NCBI GenBank assembly: GCA_025201765.1
Contig: MU623381.1
Coordinates: 124,001 to 188,000, forward strand
Length of the DNA: 64,000 bases
Origin: Daldinia sp. FL1419
Lineage: Eukaryota; Ascomycota; Sordariomycetes; Xylariales; Hypoxylaceae
Reading direction: 5' to 3'
Below the pieces are notes generated by a model, which was not told the origin of the DNA, did no database searches, and saw only the letters and a program-made list of their open reading frames with translations. The position numbers and the translations under genes were made by a program. Shown here piece after piece: positions 1 to 13,068 of this stretch (position 1 is the stretch's first letter; each line of letters begins with the position of its first letter).

Positions 1-455
1 AAAAGGAATGACTGTAGGCAGATGACGACTCGTAAGCCTCGAAAAGGGCGAAGATGGCGAGGCTGATGATTAAGATGCCGCGGAATGGTCTGGAAGGAGC
101 TGTGAGTTTACGGGAAAGGCCAATTTTAGGTAATTTAGTGGCGGGGCTACAGGTAACGCTGCGGCTGAATTAGGCGGAATTCTAGGCTACCTAAGGGGTA
201 CGCTGCAGCCTGCAGGTAACTTAGAAATCCCAACGGAAGCACTGGGGGCCCACTAACTAACCCCAGTTAAGGTTTAATTGAACCTTAAAAGAGACCATCG
301 GGGTCACGGGATCTCGCGTATTCGTCGCATTTCGATGACGACAATTAATTCTCTACTTACAAAGTTGTTGTCTTACTCGAGAGGGCGTTGTGATATCGTA
401 GAAATATCTAAAATGTAGTTCCCCTCTAATTTATTTTCTTCATGTTTTCATCAGA
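1..455. other. Intergenic region upstream of Rad4
   Basis: No coding sequence was recognised here. The interval is the 5' flank of the Rad4 gene and presumably carries its promoter. I saw no clear TATA box. The last 100 bases are T-rich and lead directly to the ATG at 456. Confidence 0.5.
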
Positions 456-3400
456 ATGCCTCCATACGTTCCGCGCAAGCGATTGCGCACCCCTCCGCCG
501 GACCGCGACAGCCGGACCGCAAAGGAGTCGAGTAGGAGTAAAAGCACACCGGTAGCAGCTGTGCCACCTCGGAAGAATACCTTATTCGATGATTTGGATT
601 CAAGCTCCAAGAAAGGTTCCGCCGAACAGACAAAGTCGGCTATACAACAAATGCATGAGGATAACGACGATAGCGATGATAGTTCTCTAACTTCTCTTTC
701 GGATGTTGATTTTGAGGATGTACCAGCCACCAAGAGGCAGAAAGTAGATCGCGATCCAGAGGAATCGGAAGATGAAGACATTGAATTTGAGGATGTCCCT
801 TCCCACACGGCTGAACAGCAGGATTTCGAATTAGGAGGCGATTTGGAGTTGACACTACAGCGGGAGACTGAAATTCCATTAACTAGCGAAATGGGCAAGA
901 AAGGTCCTTCAAAAAAGGAAAAGGCCATTCGTATAACAGTACATTGTATGCACGTTCAATTACTACTTTGGCATAACGCAATACGGAATTCTTGGCTTTG
1001 TGATAGAGAAGTTCAAGCTATCATGATCTCACACTTACCTCCAAGGTTATGGGACGAGGTGGATCGCTGGAGACGGAATAGCGGCTTAGATGTCCCTGAG
1101 GATACTCCAAAGAAATCTACCAAAGCCAAAGCCGACCCAAACGGAAAGGGAAAAGGCAAGCAGCGAGCCTCGAGGTCGACAAGAAATTGGAGCAATGCAG
1201 CAGACCGACTCGAGAAGGGGATCCCCGATATGAGCCATGGTGATCCTTTATTAAGGCTCATGAAAGGCCTCGTATCATGGTGGAAACAAAGGTTTCGGAT
1301 AACCAGTCCTGGGTTACGCAAAGTTGGTTATATGAACGCGAGGAGAGTAGGAAAATTAACTTCGAGCTATGAGACAGAAGGGGATGACCCGATTAGATTT
1401 GGGGAACGTATCAAGGATCTAGAGGAGTTCAGAAAACATGCCCAGGATTGTACCGGTAGTCGCGACGTTGGAGCCCAACTCTTCACAGCATTGTTGAGAG
1501 GTCTTGGATTGGAAGCACGGATGGTAGCCAACCTTCAGCCACTAGGATTCGGCTGGAGTAGGGTCGAAGAAGCCGATGACGAAGTAAACGCTCAAAAAGC
1601 TCAAGATGCTACGAGCACCCCTGTTGAATCCACACCGAAAAAAACAAACGGGAAGAAGAAAGGGGTGAAACCGGCAACCCGTCGAGCCAAGAAGAATGAC
1701 GAGAATGCCTTGAAAATGGACTTGGATGATTCAGATGAATATGCCGACCCGATCACTGATGAAAGCAACGACGACTCCTCGGTAGTTGACGTTACAGATG
1801 CAGTTCGCCCGAAGCGCGCGGAAGCCAAAGTTTATGACCGGGACCTTGAGTTTCCTCACTACTGGACCGAAGTGCTTTCTCCAATAACGAAGAAGTTTCT
1901 TCCGGTAGACCCCATCGTAAAATCTATTATAGCTAACAGTAGAGAATTGGTTGAAAGCTTAGAACCACGAGGGGGCAAAGCCGACAAAGCAAGGCAAGTC
2001 ATGGCTTACTGTATTGGATTTTCTCAAGACGGCACAGCTAAAGATGTTACGGTACGCTACCTCAAGAAAAACATATTCCCTGGCAAAACAAAGGGGTTCA
2101 GAATGTCTGAAGAGAAGATACCAGTTTACAATAAACATGGTAAAGTCAAGAGATATGATCAATTCGATTGGTTTAAATCCGTTATGCGAGGTTATACTCG
2201 AGGCGATAGGAGATACCCAATTACAGAAGCGGATGAGGAAGAAGACTCTACTGATCTCAAGCCGGCAAAACCGGAGAAGAAGGAAGTCAAGGAAGGGGAA
2301 GAAACATTACAGTACTATAAAACTTCGAAGGAATACGTCCTAGAGAGACATCTTAAGCGCGAAGAGGCTCTCCTTCCTGATGCTGTTCCCGCTAAGGTAT
2401 TTCGCAACAAGGGGAAGGCATCCAAAGCCGAAGAGGAAAATGTATACCTACGAAAGGATGTTGTGACGGTAAAGAGCGCCGAAACTTGGCACAAACAAGG
2501 TCGAGCTCCTATAGAAGGAGCACAGCCACTCAAACATGCTCCTTACAGAGCGGCGACGACTAATAGACGAAGGGAAATTGCCGAGGCCGAAGCAGCAACA
2601 GGCCAGAAAGTCTTTCAACCACTTTACAGCTTCGATCAGACGGATTGGATAATACCTCCGCCTATCGAGAATGGAGTCATCCCGAAGAACGAATATGGGT
2701 ATGTTAGTGCAAGACTTGCGCCGCGACCAAGGCTAATGATTACGCAGAAACATCGATATGTTCGCAGAACACATGTGTCCAGAAGGTACGTTCAGCCGGT
2801 ATAATTCATCGATCATTTTAATTGACAATTCGATAGGCGCTGTTCATGTTCCATATCGCGGTGTCGTTCGTGTCTGCAAGCGATTGGAAATCGATTACGC
2901 AGAAGCGGTTGTTGGGTTTGAATTTGGCCATCGGATGGCCGTACCCGGTATGTCTCTGGTCTCCTGCGTTCATGGCCACATGGGACTATTACTAACCTTT
3001 ACTTTTAGTTATTCAAGGCGTAGTTATTGCCGAGGAGAATTATGAGCGTGTAATGGAGCAACTCGAGAAAGACGAGGCAGAACGGGAGAGGAAAGAAAAT
3101 GAGAAACGGCGCAAAGAAGTTTTAAGCGCATGGCGGAGATTCTTGATGGGTTTACGAATCGCAGAAAGACTTAGGCTAGATTACGGCCACCTAGATGAGT
3201 CGGTGGAGGTATTCGGACACGCACCCGACAACGACGGAAATGGGGACTTTGAGGCTATGCGTAAGAGAGACGAGGATATGGCCGGCGGATTCTTACCTGA
3301 AGGATATGAAGTGGAAGAAGAAGAAAAGAAAGAGCCACCCCGTCAAACTTCTGGGTTCTTCCGGGGCATTGATGAAGAAGAGGATTCGGAGAACGAGGAA

Positions 3401-3628
3401 GACCCCTTCGAAGTGGATTATGGGAAGGGAAAGGAGACAGAGCTCCCTCCTATTGAACATTCCCCTGAACCAGAAGTACCAAAGAAAGCAGCGCCTAAGA
3501 AGGCAGCCCCGAAGCCTAAGGCTAAACCGAAGCAGACTCCACGCAGGCGAACTCGAAGACGCGCGGCAGCTCCTGACGATAGTGAACTGGACGATGATTT
3601 GATGGATGAGGATAGCGACCAATACTAA
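456..3628 (+). CDS. rad4: DNA repair protein Rad4/XPC (4 exons)
   Basis: This encodes the DNA-damage recognition subunit of nucleotide excision repair, which acts in the nucleus with a Rad23 partner. Exons are 456-2698, 2748-2785, 2837-2947 and 3009-3628, giving about 1003 residues. Introns of 49, 51 and 61 nt have GT/AG ends, and the frame closes exactly. The N-terminus is acidic and low-complexity. A transglutaminase-like fold is seen around 'GAQLFTALLRGLGLEARMV', followed by the Rad4 beta-hairpin domains. The short exons restore the BHD3 stretch 'GNIDMF', 'PEGAVHVPYRG' and 'FEFGHRMAVPVIQGVV'. The C-terminus is a charged coiled segment followed by Lys/Pro/Ala-rich and acidic tails. Without splicing, the long first exon reads into a false stop at 2804. 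Family assignment is secure; the role is known for the family rather than shown here. Confidence 0.95.
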
Positions 3629-6600
3629 GTGCAAGGTATATATAACGAGTTGAGCCCCTAATTTCATAGTATGCATAGGTAGGTAGGTATGCATGGCCTA
3701 CAATACGGTGGCTATTGTTGTCTCATGTACAATTACAATACCTTAAGATTATAAGCGAATTTCACGGAAAGCTGTGATTGTATGCGCTTACAGCACAAGA
3801 CTACAAGACTTCGCCGTCTTCCCTATGTTTATCTTGCGCATTTTAACTCATACCATATCCTATCACGATTGAATGAAAATTCGGGGCGTTTCGGACGAAT
3901 TAATTAACAGTTGTGAAATTGCTATGGGTTTTCACCCCTGAAAACGCAGCTTTAAATCACTAAATGTCATTTACCGAGCGGTAGAGCGGTCTACTTACAC
4001 TATCTAGCATACCTAGGTAGGTAGGTATTAATAAAAATAAAGGGCAGAAACTCTAATAAAAATCCCCATCGAGGAACTTGGACGGAATGGAATGTGACGA
4101 TAGTGACAAGGAGGCTAAAAAGTACGTCATTTCAGTACGATTCTAAAATTCGTCTACGAATGGCAGACGATTTCTAAGCGCGTGGATATATTTTATTGAT
4201 TAATCCAAGGACACATGACACTTTAATACTCGGAAGATATTCCTCGGGAATCTGAAATGTGTCTGTCCGAGATGGAAAAGTACGTGATATGTGATATATA
4301 TGTGCGCAGAACGGCCGAACCACTTACTCGGAATCTCGCTCTTATTTAGGTATAATCACACTACCTTGAACTCGGTCGATGATTCCTATTACGCCACTAG
4401 CTTCGGTATATGGATGCCTTTATATGCATGCTTGGTGACTGGTGGCGTCGATTTGTATCGGGTAGTTGCAGGTCGGATCGTGTCTTTGTCTCATGGAGGG
4501 GCAGCCCGCCTAACCTTTCTGGCTATTGCAGGATCTCGAAAAGAACAGAACGGGTTGGCGTGTTTGTATGAATAATACCAATGCTTCGTAGATCGCGGAA
4601 GAACAAGGGGGGAGCGGGGACAAGGCATTCCCCAGATCTCGGTAGTCGTCGCACACGAAGGGGGTACAGACCAGTTTAATCTGACATCAAGAGATACCTG
4701 ATCTCGCTTGGCGATATTAAAAACCTATACAAGCACGATCTGCGTTCCACGCAATAGCTACATAAGTAGTTAGTGTGTCATAGAGCTACGGTCGTGTAGG
4801 TCTCTGTTCCCCCTTGAAGGAAGTGTTGGTACAAACTCGGAAGTCGAGTTGTCGGCGAGGATCATCACTATCCCTGAATTCCGAAGTTGAATATCTGCCA
4901 AATGACCACCAAACCCGCATGTGGCGCATAACAGTGAAGAATGTCTATGCACTACGTATATTTGGTCTCTATTTAGGATTATATTCTCTTCACATCTTTC
5001 TATAGGTAACTACCCTTTTTTATTTGGATATCTCCAAAGGCAACAATAGAGACGGTCTAGGTAATGAATACTATCATCCTTGCATTTTTTTTCTCTGGAC
5101 GAAACCTGTTCGTAATTGATACATAGTCTCCACGCCGCCTCATCGAGATACTATACCGTAAGTCCGGCATGTTCCATGCGATCTCGGTGATGATACCGCA
5201 ATGGGGAATCCGGGAGCTTGCATATACAGAAGCCAATCATAAGTTCGAGTGACGCAACCCTATTACTCTCCGAATACCATCCCGGAGAGAAGCCATGTTT
5301 CGATGGGTAGCATCAGAAGAGTCAAGTCTCCTAGCCCAGGTGGATTATATATCCGTATGCTCGGCACCTCTGATACAGGTATGAAAATCTAGTTCTATTA
5401 CGCTCTTCCCGACTTTGTGAGGCCCTGGAGGCTGACTACGAGCGCACCACAGAGGCAATGTAAAAGAAGCAACGTTATATCTATAGTAAACGTACTGAAG
5501 GAGAGGACTTTTAGGATGCGGTGGCTCTGTATCAAAGCCGAGTATTTCTCTCGGCGGCTTCCCCAAACCAAGCCCACTTCGTGACACTGAACCACGAGGC
5601 TTGTGCATGTTAGAGCAGTGTGGGATGGGCCGTATGTAGTGTAACGGAATACATCCGTAGAAGATTGAGTCCGTGTCTCTTTAAATATCCTTGAACCATG
5701 CCGAGAATATATAACTCTTGTACTAATACATACACAAGGCTTTACACCACAGGATCTTATCACACCTCCTTTCCCTTTCCACGTCAATAGATACCTATAC
5801 ATGATTACCAGGTAGTAATCCTATCAATCCTAGTAACCCTAGTATGGTAGCCTTATCAATCGCAATAATCTTAGTAAAGACAACTATCCCTTCGTTCTTA
5901 GTTCATCCTAAGAAACACAATTATCTTCTGTACTATAACTTGTACTATAATTCAGTATGGAACTTGTGGGAATCTTACGGTAATAGTGGTCCAGTGTTTC
6001 CATAAGGTCCACTAGGCTCACCAACTAAAGTTCGAGTAATTCTCAAAAGCCGGTGAATATAGAGCGACCTGAAGAGTTGCTTAATCGTATATTATCGAAA
6101 GCCAACCCCCACTACTGAAGGAGGTAACACATCACTCAAAGATTTAAAGTAGCCCCCATCATAGCAGCATAAATATTAGTCCTAAGGTGACATAGAAGCC
6201 TTCTCATGACCGAGCTACGTTAAATCCTCCTGCTGTACCATTTAAGTACGTCGAAGCAGTGCCACCCCTGGGATAAGAAGAGGCGCCGTAGACAATTATG
6301 TACTACGGAAGTGAATCATACCCTTCCCTCACTTCTCTGTTAAGAAACTCGGCTGGTATTTACTCTATAGTTTCTTTGAACGGTCAATGTGCGAAACAAC
6401 TCTCGTATCTACGTAAAAAGGCATGGAATGGCTCACTATTAGATAATCTAAGGAGACTTACTCTTTAGCTATTACGGCACATGCCGTCTCTGAGTCCTGC
6501 CCCCCATACTACCTAAGCCGTTCCCAAGCTTCTCTCTGTATCAGCCCTAGCGGAATACAAATTTTGAAACCGGTAATCGTAACTAAAATTGAATGATCTT

Positions 6601-6927
6601 GTAGTCCAGGAATCCGAGTAACCACTCAGTCAAGTATCCAAACCATGAGTTCGCATGCCATGACGGGGTCCCCCTTGCTCCTCAAGCTGCCTGGATAGTC
6701 AAGCCCCCCCTAGCGCAATGTTTCCCCCGAGTACTTTCGAAACTTATCTGTCGTGGCCAATAAGAGTTTTAACAATTAAAACTTGGATGAATATTATATA
6801 TTCTGGCTTTCCATTCACGTTCGAAAATATTCAGCTTATCAATAATACCTTCGATGTAATAAATATCTAGTCCACACCTCTGGACCTAGACAGACTTTAT
6901 AGCACTTTGCCAAGAGGTATCGAAGTC
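3629..6927. other. Gene-free interval between Rad4 and P450
   Basis: About 3.3 kb with no ORF that resembles a protein. Open frames here are short and lack recognisable motifs. TAGG/ACCT-type repeats occur near 3676-3692 and 4011-4028. The 5700-6900 stretch has many CTAGTA/CCTA-like strings and could be an old, degraded sequence, but I could not identify a source. Confidence 0.4.
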
Positions 6928-8690
6928 ATGCCTCTCACAGCTTGCATGCTCCCGACAAGCCTTATAGGGGCGTGGGCTACTTACATCCTTCTGAATTGGT
7001 ATCGGCTTCGACACATCCCCGGACCATTCTGGGTCTCTTCTACCAAAACTTGGCAAATAATAACACAGTTGAAAGGGAACTGGTACCTTGAGTTAAAGAA
7101 ACTTGGAGACCAATACGGTATGTTCCTTGCTCTCTCTCCCCCGTCGTCTTATATTGACTAATATTCCTAGGTGACCTCTTCCGGATCGGTCCAAATCAGC
7201 TCATGACCACTGATGTGGATGTTATTCGTCGAATGGCCCACCCCAGATCGGCATACACCAGAGCGCCATTCTACCAGACCTTTCGTTTTAATCCTACTCA
7301 GGATAATACGTTCTCGCTTCTCGACGAACAGGAACACGTACGCCGCCGAACAAACTTCGGACCCGGATATACAGGTAATGCCCACGTGGAAGCCTGTGTT
7401 GACAGACAATGTTCGCGTTTAACAGACCTGATTGAACGCAAGTTTGTCTCTACTTCAAATGATTACCGGCCGCTGGACCTAACGGCGGCAACTTATTTCT
7501 TTGCGATGGACTGCGTAGGCGATCTATCTTACGGCCGGCCGTTCGGATGCCTCGATGAGGGAGAGGATGTCTACCAATTCTCGAAGTGGAATGAAGACTT
7601 CTTTTCAACTGCCATCGTGATATCCAACTTCCACTGGCTGACTAAGATCTTCTTCAAGCCCCCCTTTAACAAGATATACCCATCGACTCTTGATAATGAA
7701 GGTGTCGGGAAGTATATGGCGTAAGTTTGGATATATTGCCAGAATTGCCTTGGATTACAACGCTGACCACTAGATTAGGCTTGCTCATGCCGCAGTTGAA
7801 AAGAGCCTTGCGGATGGCGAGGACCGCCGAAGAGATTCCCTCGCTTCTTTCCTCGAGCAAGGTGTAACCAGAGAAGAAGCCATTAATGAGTTGATGCTGC
7901 AAGTGTAGGCGATCTTTTTTCTTTTCTTCTTTTCTTCTTCTTTTGCTTTTAGGAAGAACTTCCCTAAAACACCTTAGAACTAATAGTACGACAATAGTGT
8001 TGCAGGCACGGATTCAACTGCAACAGGTATTCGAATGACTCTTCTACTCCTCATTTCCAACCCGATGGCGTATAACAAGCTCAAAGCAGAAATCGACGAC
8101 GCAATCGCAAAAGGTAACATCAGTTCTCCTATCAAGGACATCGAATCCCGTCAGTTACCGTATCTCCAAGCTGTTATCAAGGAAGGACTGAGAACATTCC
8201 CCGTTGTCACTGCAACTTTTTTCAAGGAGGTGCCCACAGGAGGCGATACCATCAACGGTTACTACGTCCCTGGAGGTACCGAAATCGGCCATAATGTCCT
8301 AGGCATTATGCGGGCGGAGAAGTACTGGGGCAATGACGCGGATGTCTTTCGTCCAGAGAGATGGCTCGAAGCCGACAAGGATGCTTTCGAAATGATGGCC
8401 GGCGTTTTAGAGACCCTATGGGGATCGGGCCGGTATAAGTGTCTCGGTCGGTCCATCGCTCAGATAGAATTGAATAAAGTGTTCGTTGAGGTGAGTTTTA
8501 ACACAAATCAGTGTTTCGTATCCGCTACCCCTATTGATATTTCATCTTTCTACCATAACGTCAACTAATCTTCAAATAGCTACTTCGGCGCTTCGACTTC
8601 TCCGTTGTCAACCCGCAGAACCCTGTAGAGATTATGAACTCCGGTTTCTTCCTCATGTCGGAAATGAAGATGCGTGTTACCAGACGATAG
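6928..8690 (+). CDS. Cytochrome P450, pisatin demethylase-like (5 exons)
   Basis: A membrane-anchored heme monooxygenase. Exons are 6928-7117, 7171-7720, 7779-7904, 7998-8490 and 8580-8690, giving 489 residues. It begins with a hydrophobic anchor followed by the proline-rich hinge 'HIPGPFW'. The I-helix motif AGTDST lies at about residues 291-296 and appears only after joining exons 3 and 4. The ExxR motif is E351-R354 and the PERW motif is present. The heme loop is WGSGRYKCLG with Cys437. The C-terminus LLRRFDFSVVNP matches the pisatin-demethylase (CYP57-like) group of fungal P450s. The loop carries Trp where Phe is usual. The start at 6928 is the first ATG. Substrate is unknown, and no backbone synthase lies nearby, so membership in a cluster is not supported. 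Confidence 0.92.
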
Positions 8691-9031
8691 CTTTGAGTCA
8701 AAACGCAGTCGCCTCAGCTATAAAGCCGAGTTATCTCTCATGACATTTACGACGTTTTAAAGGGCTGTGGAAGAGTATACCCGGACGACTTTAGCGATCA
8801 TCATTATACCCACGATTTACGAATGAAAGTTTAATGTCTAAACAGGTACGCTTTCAAGTGCGGCCTCACGATTTGGTACTTCTTTATAGACGATATATGG
8901 CTTCGATATTTTACAATAAAGAAGTTGAATAGAACTTAACTCTTATTAACGGACCACTTAGAGCTTATGTAGCCCGTATAACGAATAGGTTTACTAACAC
9001 GTCACTGGAGCAAACCTGCAATCCTCAGCTA
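8691..9031. other. Convergent intergenic region, P450 and PhzF 3' ends
   Basis: About 340 bases separate the stop codons of two convergent genes. It is AT-rich (for example around 8910-8960) and probably holds both 3' UTRs and polyadenylation signals. I saw nothing else. Confidence 0.4.
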
Positions 9032-9976
9032 TCAAACATCAACCGTCAAATTCCCCTTCAACACCACAACCGCCGTCCCACCCAACCACAAATCCACCAA
9101 CTCCACGCCCCCATCACCGTTCTCCCTAGTCGTAGTCTCAACACTAATATCGCTCTTCCTCCCCATCTCCACCCCTTGCGTGACGCTAAACCTCCTACCC
9201 GCCTTCTCCTCGCTTAGCGTAAGATACCCCGCCAGCGCCGACGCCGCGCTCCCCGTCGCCGGGTCCTCGAACCTCATCTCCACCATCCTTGCGCGGATAA
9301 GCCTCGCCCCATCCTCCTCCCCGACATCCACGTAGTAGTACCGACACACGAAACTCTTCCCCCAAGGCCCTTCGTCTAACAGCGGTTTAGGCAATTTATC
9401 GAAATCAAGCCGGTATGACGTATCAACTCGGGAGAGTAGTTCCAGCGAAGGCAGCTTGACCAACACAAACGTCATGCCCTTAACCACGCTGAAAACCGGG
9501 GCCCGCAACTCCGCCTCCCGGACTTGAGGGTCAGGCGCGAGACCCGAGGCCTCGGGGCCGACGGCGTCAGCAAGCGTTCGCGCGTGTAAGTGCACATCGT
9601 GCGGGATCCTCGCGCGGATCCGATTCCCCTCCTGCGGCACAACACCAATCGGCCCTGCTTTCGTAACCAGCGTCTGGACATGCGGGTGCAAGTGATACTT
9701 GACAAGCACCGCGGAGCCGATAGTCGGGTGCCCCGCAAACGGGATTTCGTGCTCGATAGTGAAGATGTCGATGCTTCGCTCTTGCGTCTCTGTATCCCCC
9801 TCCGCGGCTTCGTGGAAGAAGACCGTTTCCGAAAGATTGAACTCCTGCGCGATCTTCTGCTTCGTAGCTTGTGTAAGTTTGCCTTTGAGTGCGGCCGGAA
9901 CCGTGACCACGGCTAGGGGGTTACCTTGTAGCCGGGTGGATGTGAAGACGTCGAGCGTGACGAAGGGGAGATCCAT
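9032..9976 (-). CDS. PhzF-family epimerase/isomerase-like protein
   Basis: A single-exon gene of 314 residues of the PhzF (phenazine biosynthesis-like, diaminopimelate-epimerase fold) family. The N-terminus reads 'FVTLDVFTSTRLQGNPLAVV'. The catalytic-type glutamate is E50 in NLSETVFF. The conserved FAGHPTIGSA segment lies in the N-terminal half and FEDPATGSAASALAGYL in the C-terminal half, so both lobes of the fold are intact. Bacterial PhzF isomerises a phenazine precursor, but eukaryotic members usually have unknown substrates, so phenazine synthesis should not be assumed. It converges with the P450 gene. Its coding GC content looks high compared with its neighbours. Confidence 0.93.
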   Translation of the reverse strand: MDLPFVTLDVFTSTRLQGNPLAVVTVPAALKGKLTQATKQKIAQEFNLSETVFFHEAAEGDTETQERSIDIFTIEHEIPFAGHPTIGSAVLVKYHLHPHVQTLVTKAGPIGVVPQEGNRIRARIPHDVHLHARTLADAVGPEASGLAPDPQVREAELRAPVFSVVKGMTFVLVKLPSLELLSRVDTSYRLDFDKLPKPLLDEGPWGKSFVCRYYYVDVGEEDGARLIRARMVEMRFEDPATGSAASALAGYLTLSEEKAGRRFSVTQGVEMGRKSDISVETTTRENGDGGVELVDLWLGGTAVVVLKGNLTVDV

Positions 9977-10587
9977 CTTGACTGAATATCTGCCTAGGTA
10001 CTTAATACTCTTGCCCTAGAGATAGCTGATAGTCTACTTCTCTTATAGGATTTCTCACTTGTGGATACCTACTTATAAGTGTTTACGGATTAGAGTTAAT
10101 TTCGACAAGCTGAGTCAGGGGCTGGGGGGAATTGCCGCTTTCGGAAGAACTGGTGAGTCTTATAGGTGGAAGCGCCAATAAGCTTCCTTTTAAGGATGCG
10201 GAGATGACGATGGGATTATGAAGTCCGCTAAAGGGCGTGAAGGCCCACTAATTTTACTACTGGGGGTTCGGATACGCTATACTCATTGACTACACAGTTA
10301 CCATAATAGAGGTCAATGGTATAGCCCGGGTATGCAGCTAAGCTAAATGGCTGGACTATTCTCAAAACAAACAGCAAGTTAACGCATTCCGTTATGCTAC
10401 CCCTTTTCCAGAAGATGCAAATGCAAACCTCATTAAACCAGCCAGCAATGCAAACTCCTATATCGATACAGGACGTACAGCGTATAGGCATTTCTTGCAA
10501 TACTCGTTGATCCTTCGTAGTTCCACTCTCTTGGTAGGGGATTCTTAGTGATGCTTCCTGCACAGAACACATAGACTAGGTAGACTT
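9977..10587. other. Intergenic region between PhzF start and TRP channel end
   Basis: About 610 bases. It holds the PhzF 5' flank and the 3' flank of the TRP-channel gene, both transcribed leftward. Open frames here lack coding character. A palindromic CCTAGG occurs near 9993. Confidence 0.4.
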
Positions 10588-13068
10588 TTAGGTTCTAACC
10601 GTTTCGATACCGGCACCAGACTGTAGCGCAACAACCAAAGCAGTAAGCCGATCAATCTTTGCTGTTAGTTCAGATATTCTCACATCCACGTCGCTAGGTG
10701 CGTCTCCCACATAGTCCTCAGGAATCCGTTGTCGAGGTCGTGGCTTGTGAATTATTTCGGCACTAGTCGTGCGCGGCGTCGGCATGCGCGGTCGGTATGC
10801 TGACTGTGGTCTACTGTCCGTCCGATCAGTAGGTGGTACGAAATGCCGCTTGAATGAGTTTTGCCGTGGGCCACGGAAGTTATCGAATCCGTCGGGGTTG
10901 ACCTTGTTGGTAAACCATTCGTATACTTGGATGACCCCAACAATTGGAGCGTGCGTTGCTCGGAGAAGGAGAATACGTGCTTGCCGGAATTTACCATCCG
11001 AGGGTAAGAAAAGACGTAATGGCCTAAAGATACCTAGTGCGATGAGATTGAACGGGGCTTATGGCTCACGTTAATATGGCATATGTATACCTAATAGAGG
11101 AGTGCGAAATACTTACGGTAAAAGTGAGTGAGCCTATTGCTAGTTGATGCTTCAAGCACGTATACGCTATAGACGTAGAGATACTCCTCACGAGCGTGTG
11201 TAATAACTCTTGAGAAGCTATTACTGAGCATACCAGTCAGGGAACCCATAAGTAAGATTGAACTTAAGGTGACGAAGATTAACATGAGGGGAGGTCCTTA
11301 AAGTAACGTTAGAAGATCAAACACTACTGATTGGGGAACGAGAAAGTACCGAAAATAGGGTCAATATCCTCCATAATGTCAAACCCGACGAAACTAGATC
11401 CGAAAAAGATCTTGGTCACAATCATGGCCATATGCGAAAATGAGTACGCCTCTCTTCCGACAAGGGAAAACGTCGTTAAGAACCCGACGTATACAATCAC
11501 TACCAGAACCATGAACTTCAAGAAGTCTTTCCCCATCTCCTTGAGACAGGGGATTAGAGTACCCCAGTATGGGGATAGACTAAAGATCGAGCAAACCCTA
11601 GGCACCATGAAGAGAGCCTCTAGTGATAGGACGTCAAAGCCAATATCCACCAGAGTATAATCGGCCTTGTATAAGCCAACGAACCCTGCCGCCGACAATT
11701 AGCTCATGTCTGTCCGTATCCACCCATAGAACGTTATACTCACTCAGTACTGCGAAAACGATCCCAATAGCAATCATAATCATATCGAAAAGGTTCCAGA
11801 CGTCGGCTGCGTAGAAAATTGACCCAGCGTCAAGGTATTCGCTGACCTCATCGTAAAAGAATGCGGCGAACCAGACGTAGAGCAATATTTCCAGAGGTGT
11901 GATGGCGTAACGGTTCTGCTCGATCAATACGCTATAGTATAGCATCAGAAACCCAATGAAGAACGCGACTTCATAAGCTTTAAGGTACTTAGGTACTCGA
12001 AGACGTGAAAAGGGGTCGGCTGTGCTAGGGTTGTAAAAACGAGGTTTCTTCTCCGAGTGGGCTGAAAGCCGATCCCAAAAGATGATCTCGCCGTTCCAGA
12101 TACCTGTGATGATCTTCTGCACTACATGCTGACTAAGGAATCTCTTTGCATCAGCAATGGCCGCAATTTCTAGGGCGTTGAGATGTGTAAACGGTTCAGT
12201 AGGGTCGTTTTCTAGTTCTTCAGTTTCGCTAGGGTGTCGACTTATAGTCAACTTCGAGATGGATTGGATTAACTGGCTTCTTCTCGCAGACCCAAAACGG
12301 TTCTCTGAGCGGCGATCAGGTGAAGGAGACCTGGAAGGACGGTGTAACAGAGAAGTGCGCTCGTTACTTTCACCTCCATCTTCGGGGTCCTCGTTAGAAG
12401 ATATATCCTTTTGGCCACCCTCTGGGATTTCGTAAAGACAAAACTCAACGGCTTCCCTCTCGGATAAGCGAGTTAGAAACCGCCAAGCAACGATCTCGCA
12501 AGCATTTGCACGAGCTTCACTGATACCCCGACCATCGCTTATCGAGCCGTAATGCCATCTCAATGCCCTGTGTTATCATTAGCAAACTTCTCATGGGCTA
12601 TGAATTAACTTGTCTTTAAGCGAGTTTCCACCGTTACATTACGTCGCCGCCGTGAAGGCTTAGTCGGAACTGAGCGATTGGGAAAGAAAATAAGTAGAAT
12701 TAGGCATGGCGACTCGAAACTACAGTAATGAAGCATCTCACAGTAAAGCATTTACAATTGCGGGATTGGTGACACGGCTGCTTAGATGGTCAACAAGGGT
12801 GTGTAGATCATCACCGGCCGATGTGGTTCTTAGCTGTTCGAAGGTGCTTGGCAAATAGACTACCCCAGTTACGTATCTTGATTATTTGTTAGAATAAGCT
12901 TAAAGTGATATACTGAGCGGAATAGGCTTACATGGAAAGTTTCTTGACAACGTCGCGAAAAGCATCGTCGTGGTCGATATCAGGGAGGGGTACCTCTGTA
13001 GGGGTAGAGATAGGCGACAAAGCACGATCCGGAGTGGGTAAGTGACGCGACTTGACGCGGATTGGCAT
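10588..13068 (-). CDS. TRP-type nonselective cation channel, YVC1-like (6 exons)
   Basis: Exons in transcription order are 13068-12932, 12876-12742, 12567-11744, 11685-11350, 11296-11117 and 11057-10588, giving 693 residues. Introns of 55, 174, 58, 53 and 59 nt have GT/AG ends, and the total is a whole number of codons. Joined exons give the fungal YVC1/TRP profile. A soluble N-terminal region is followed by a membrane domain beginning near 'YEVAFFIGFLMLYYSVLI'. Then come 'FDVLSLEALFMVPRVCS' and the S5-pore-S6 block ending in 'IDPIFGPPLMLIFVTLSS'. After the membrane domain comes 'NSFSRVITHAREEYLYVYSV', then a short C-terminal coiled coil (ISELTAKIDRLTALVVAL). The yeast homologue releases calcium from the vacuole; vacuolar location here is inferred. 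Confidence 0.92.

Noticed and set aside
6928..12567. Secondary-metabolite cluster containing the P450 and PhzF
   Set aside because: No backbone synthase, transporter or regulator lies nearby; the neighbour is a TRP channel. Two accessory enzymes side by side are not enough.
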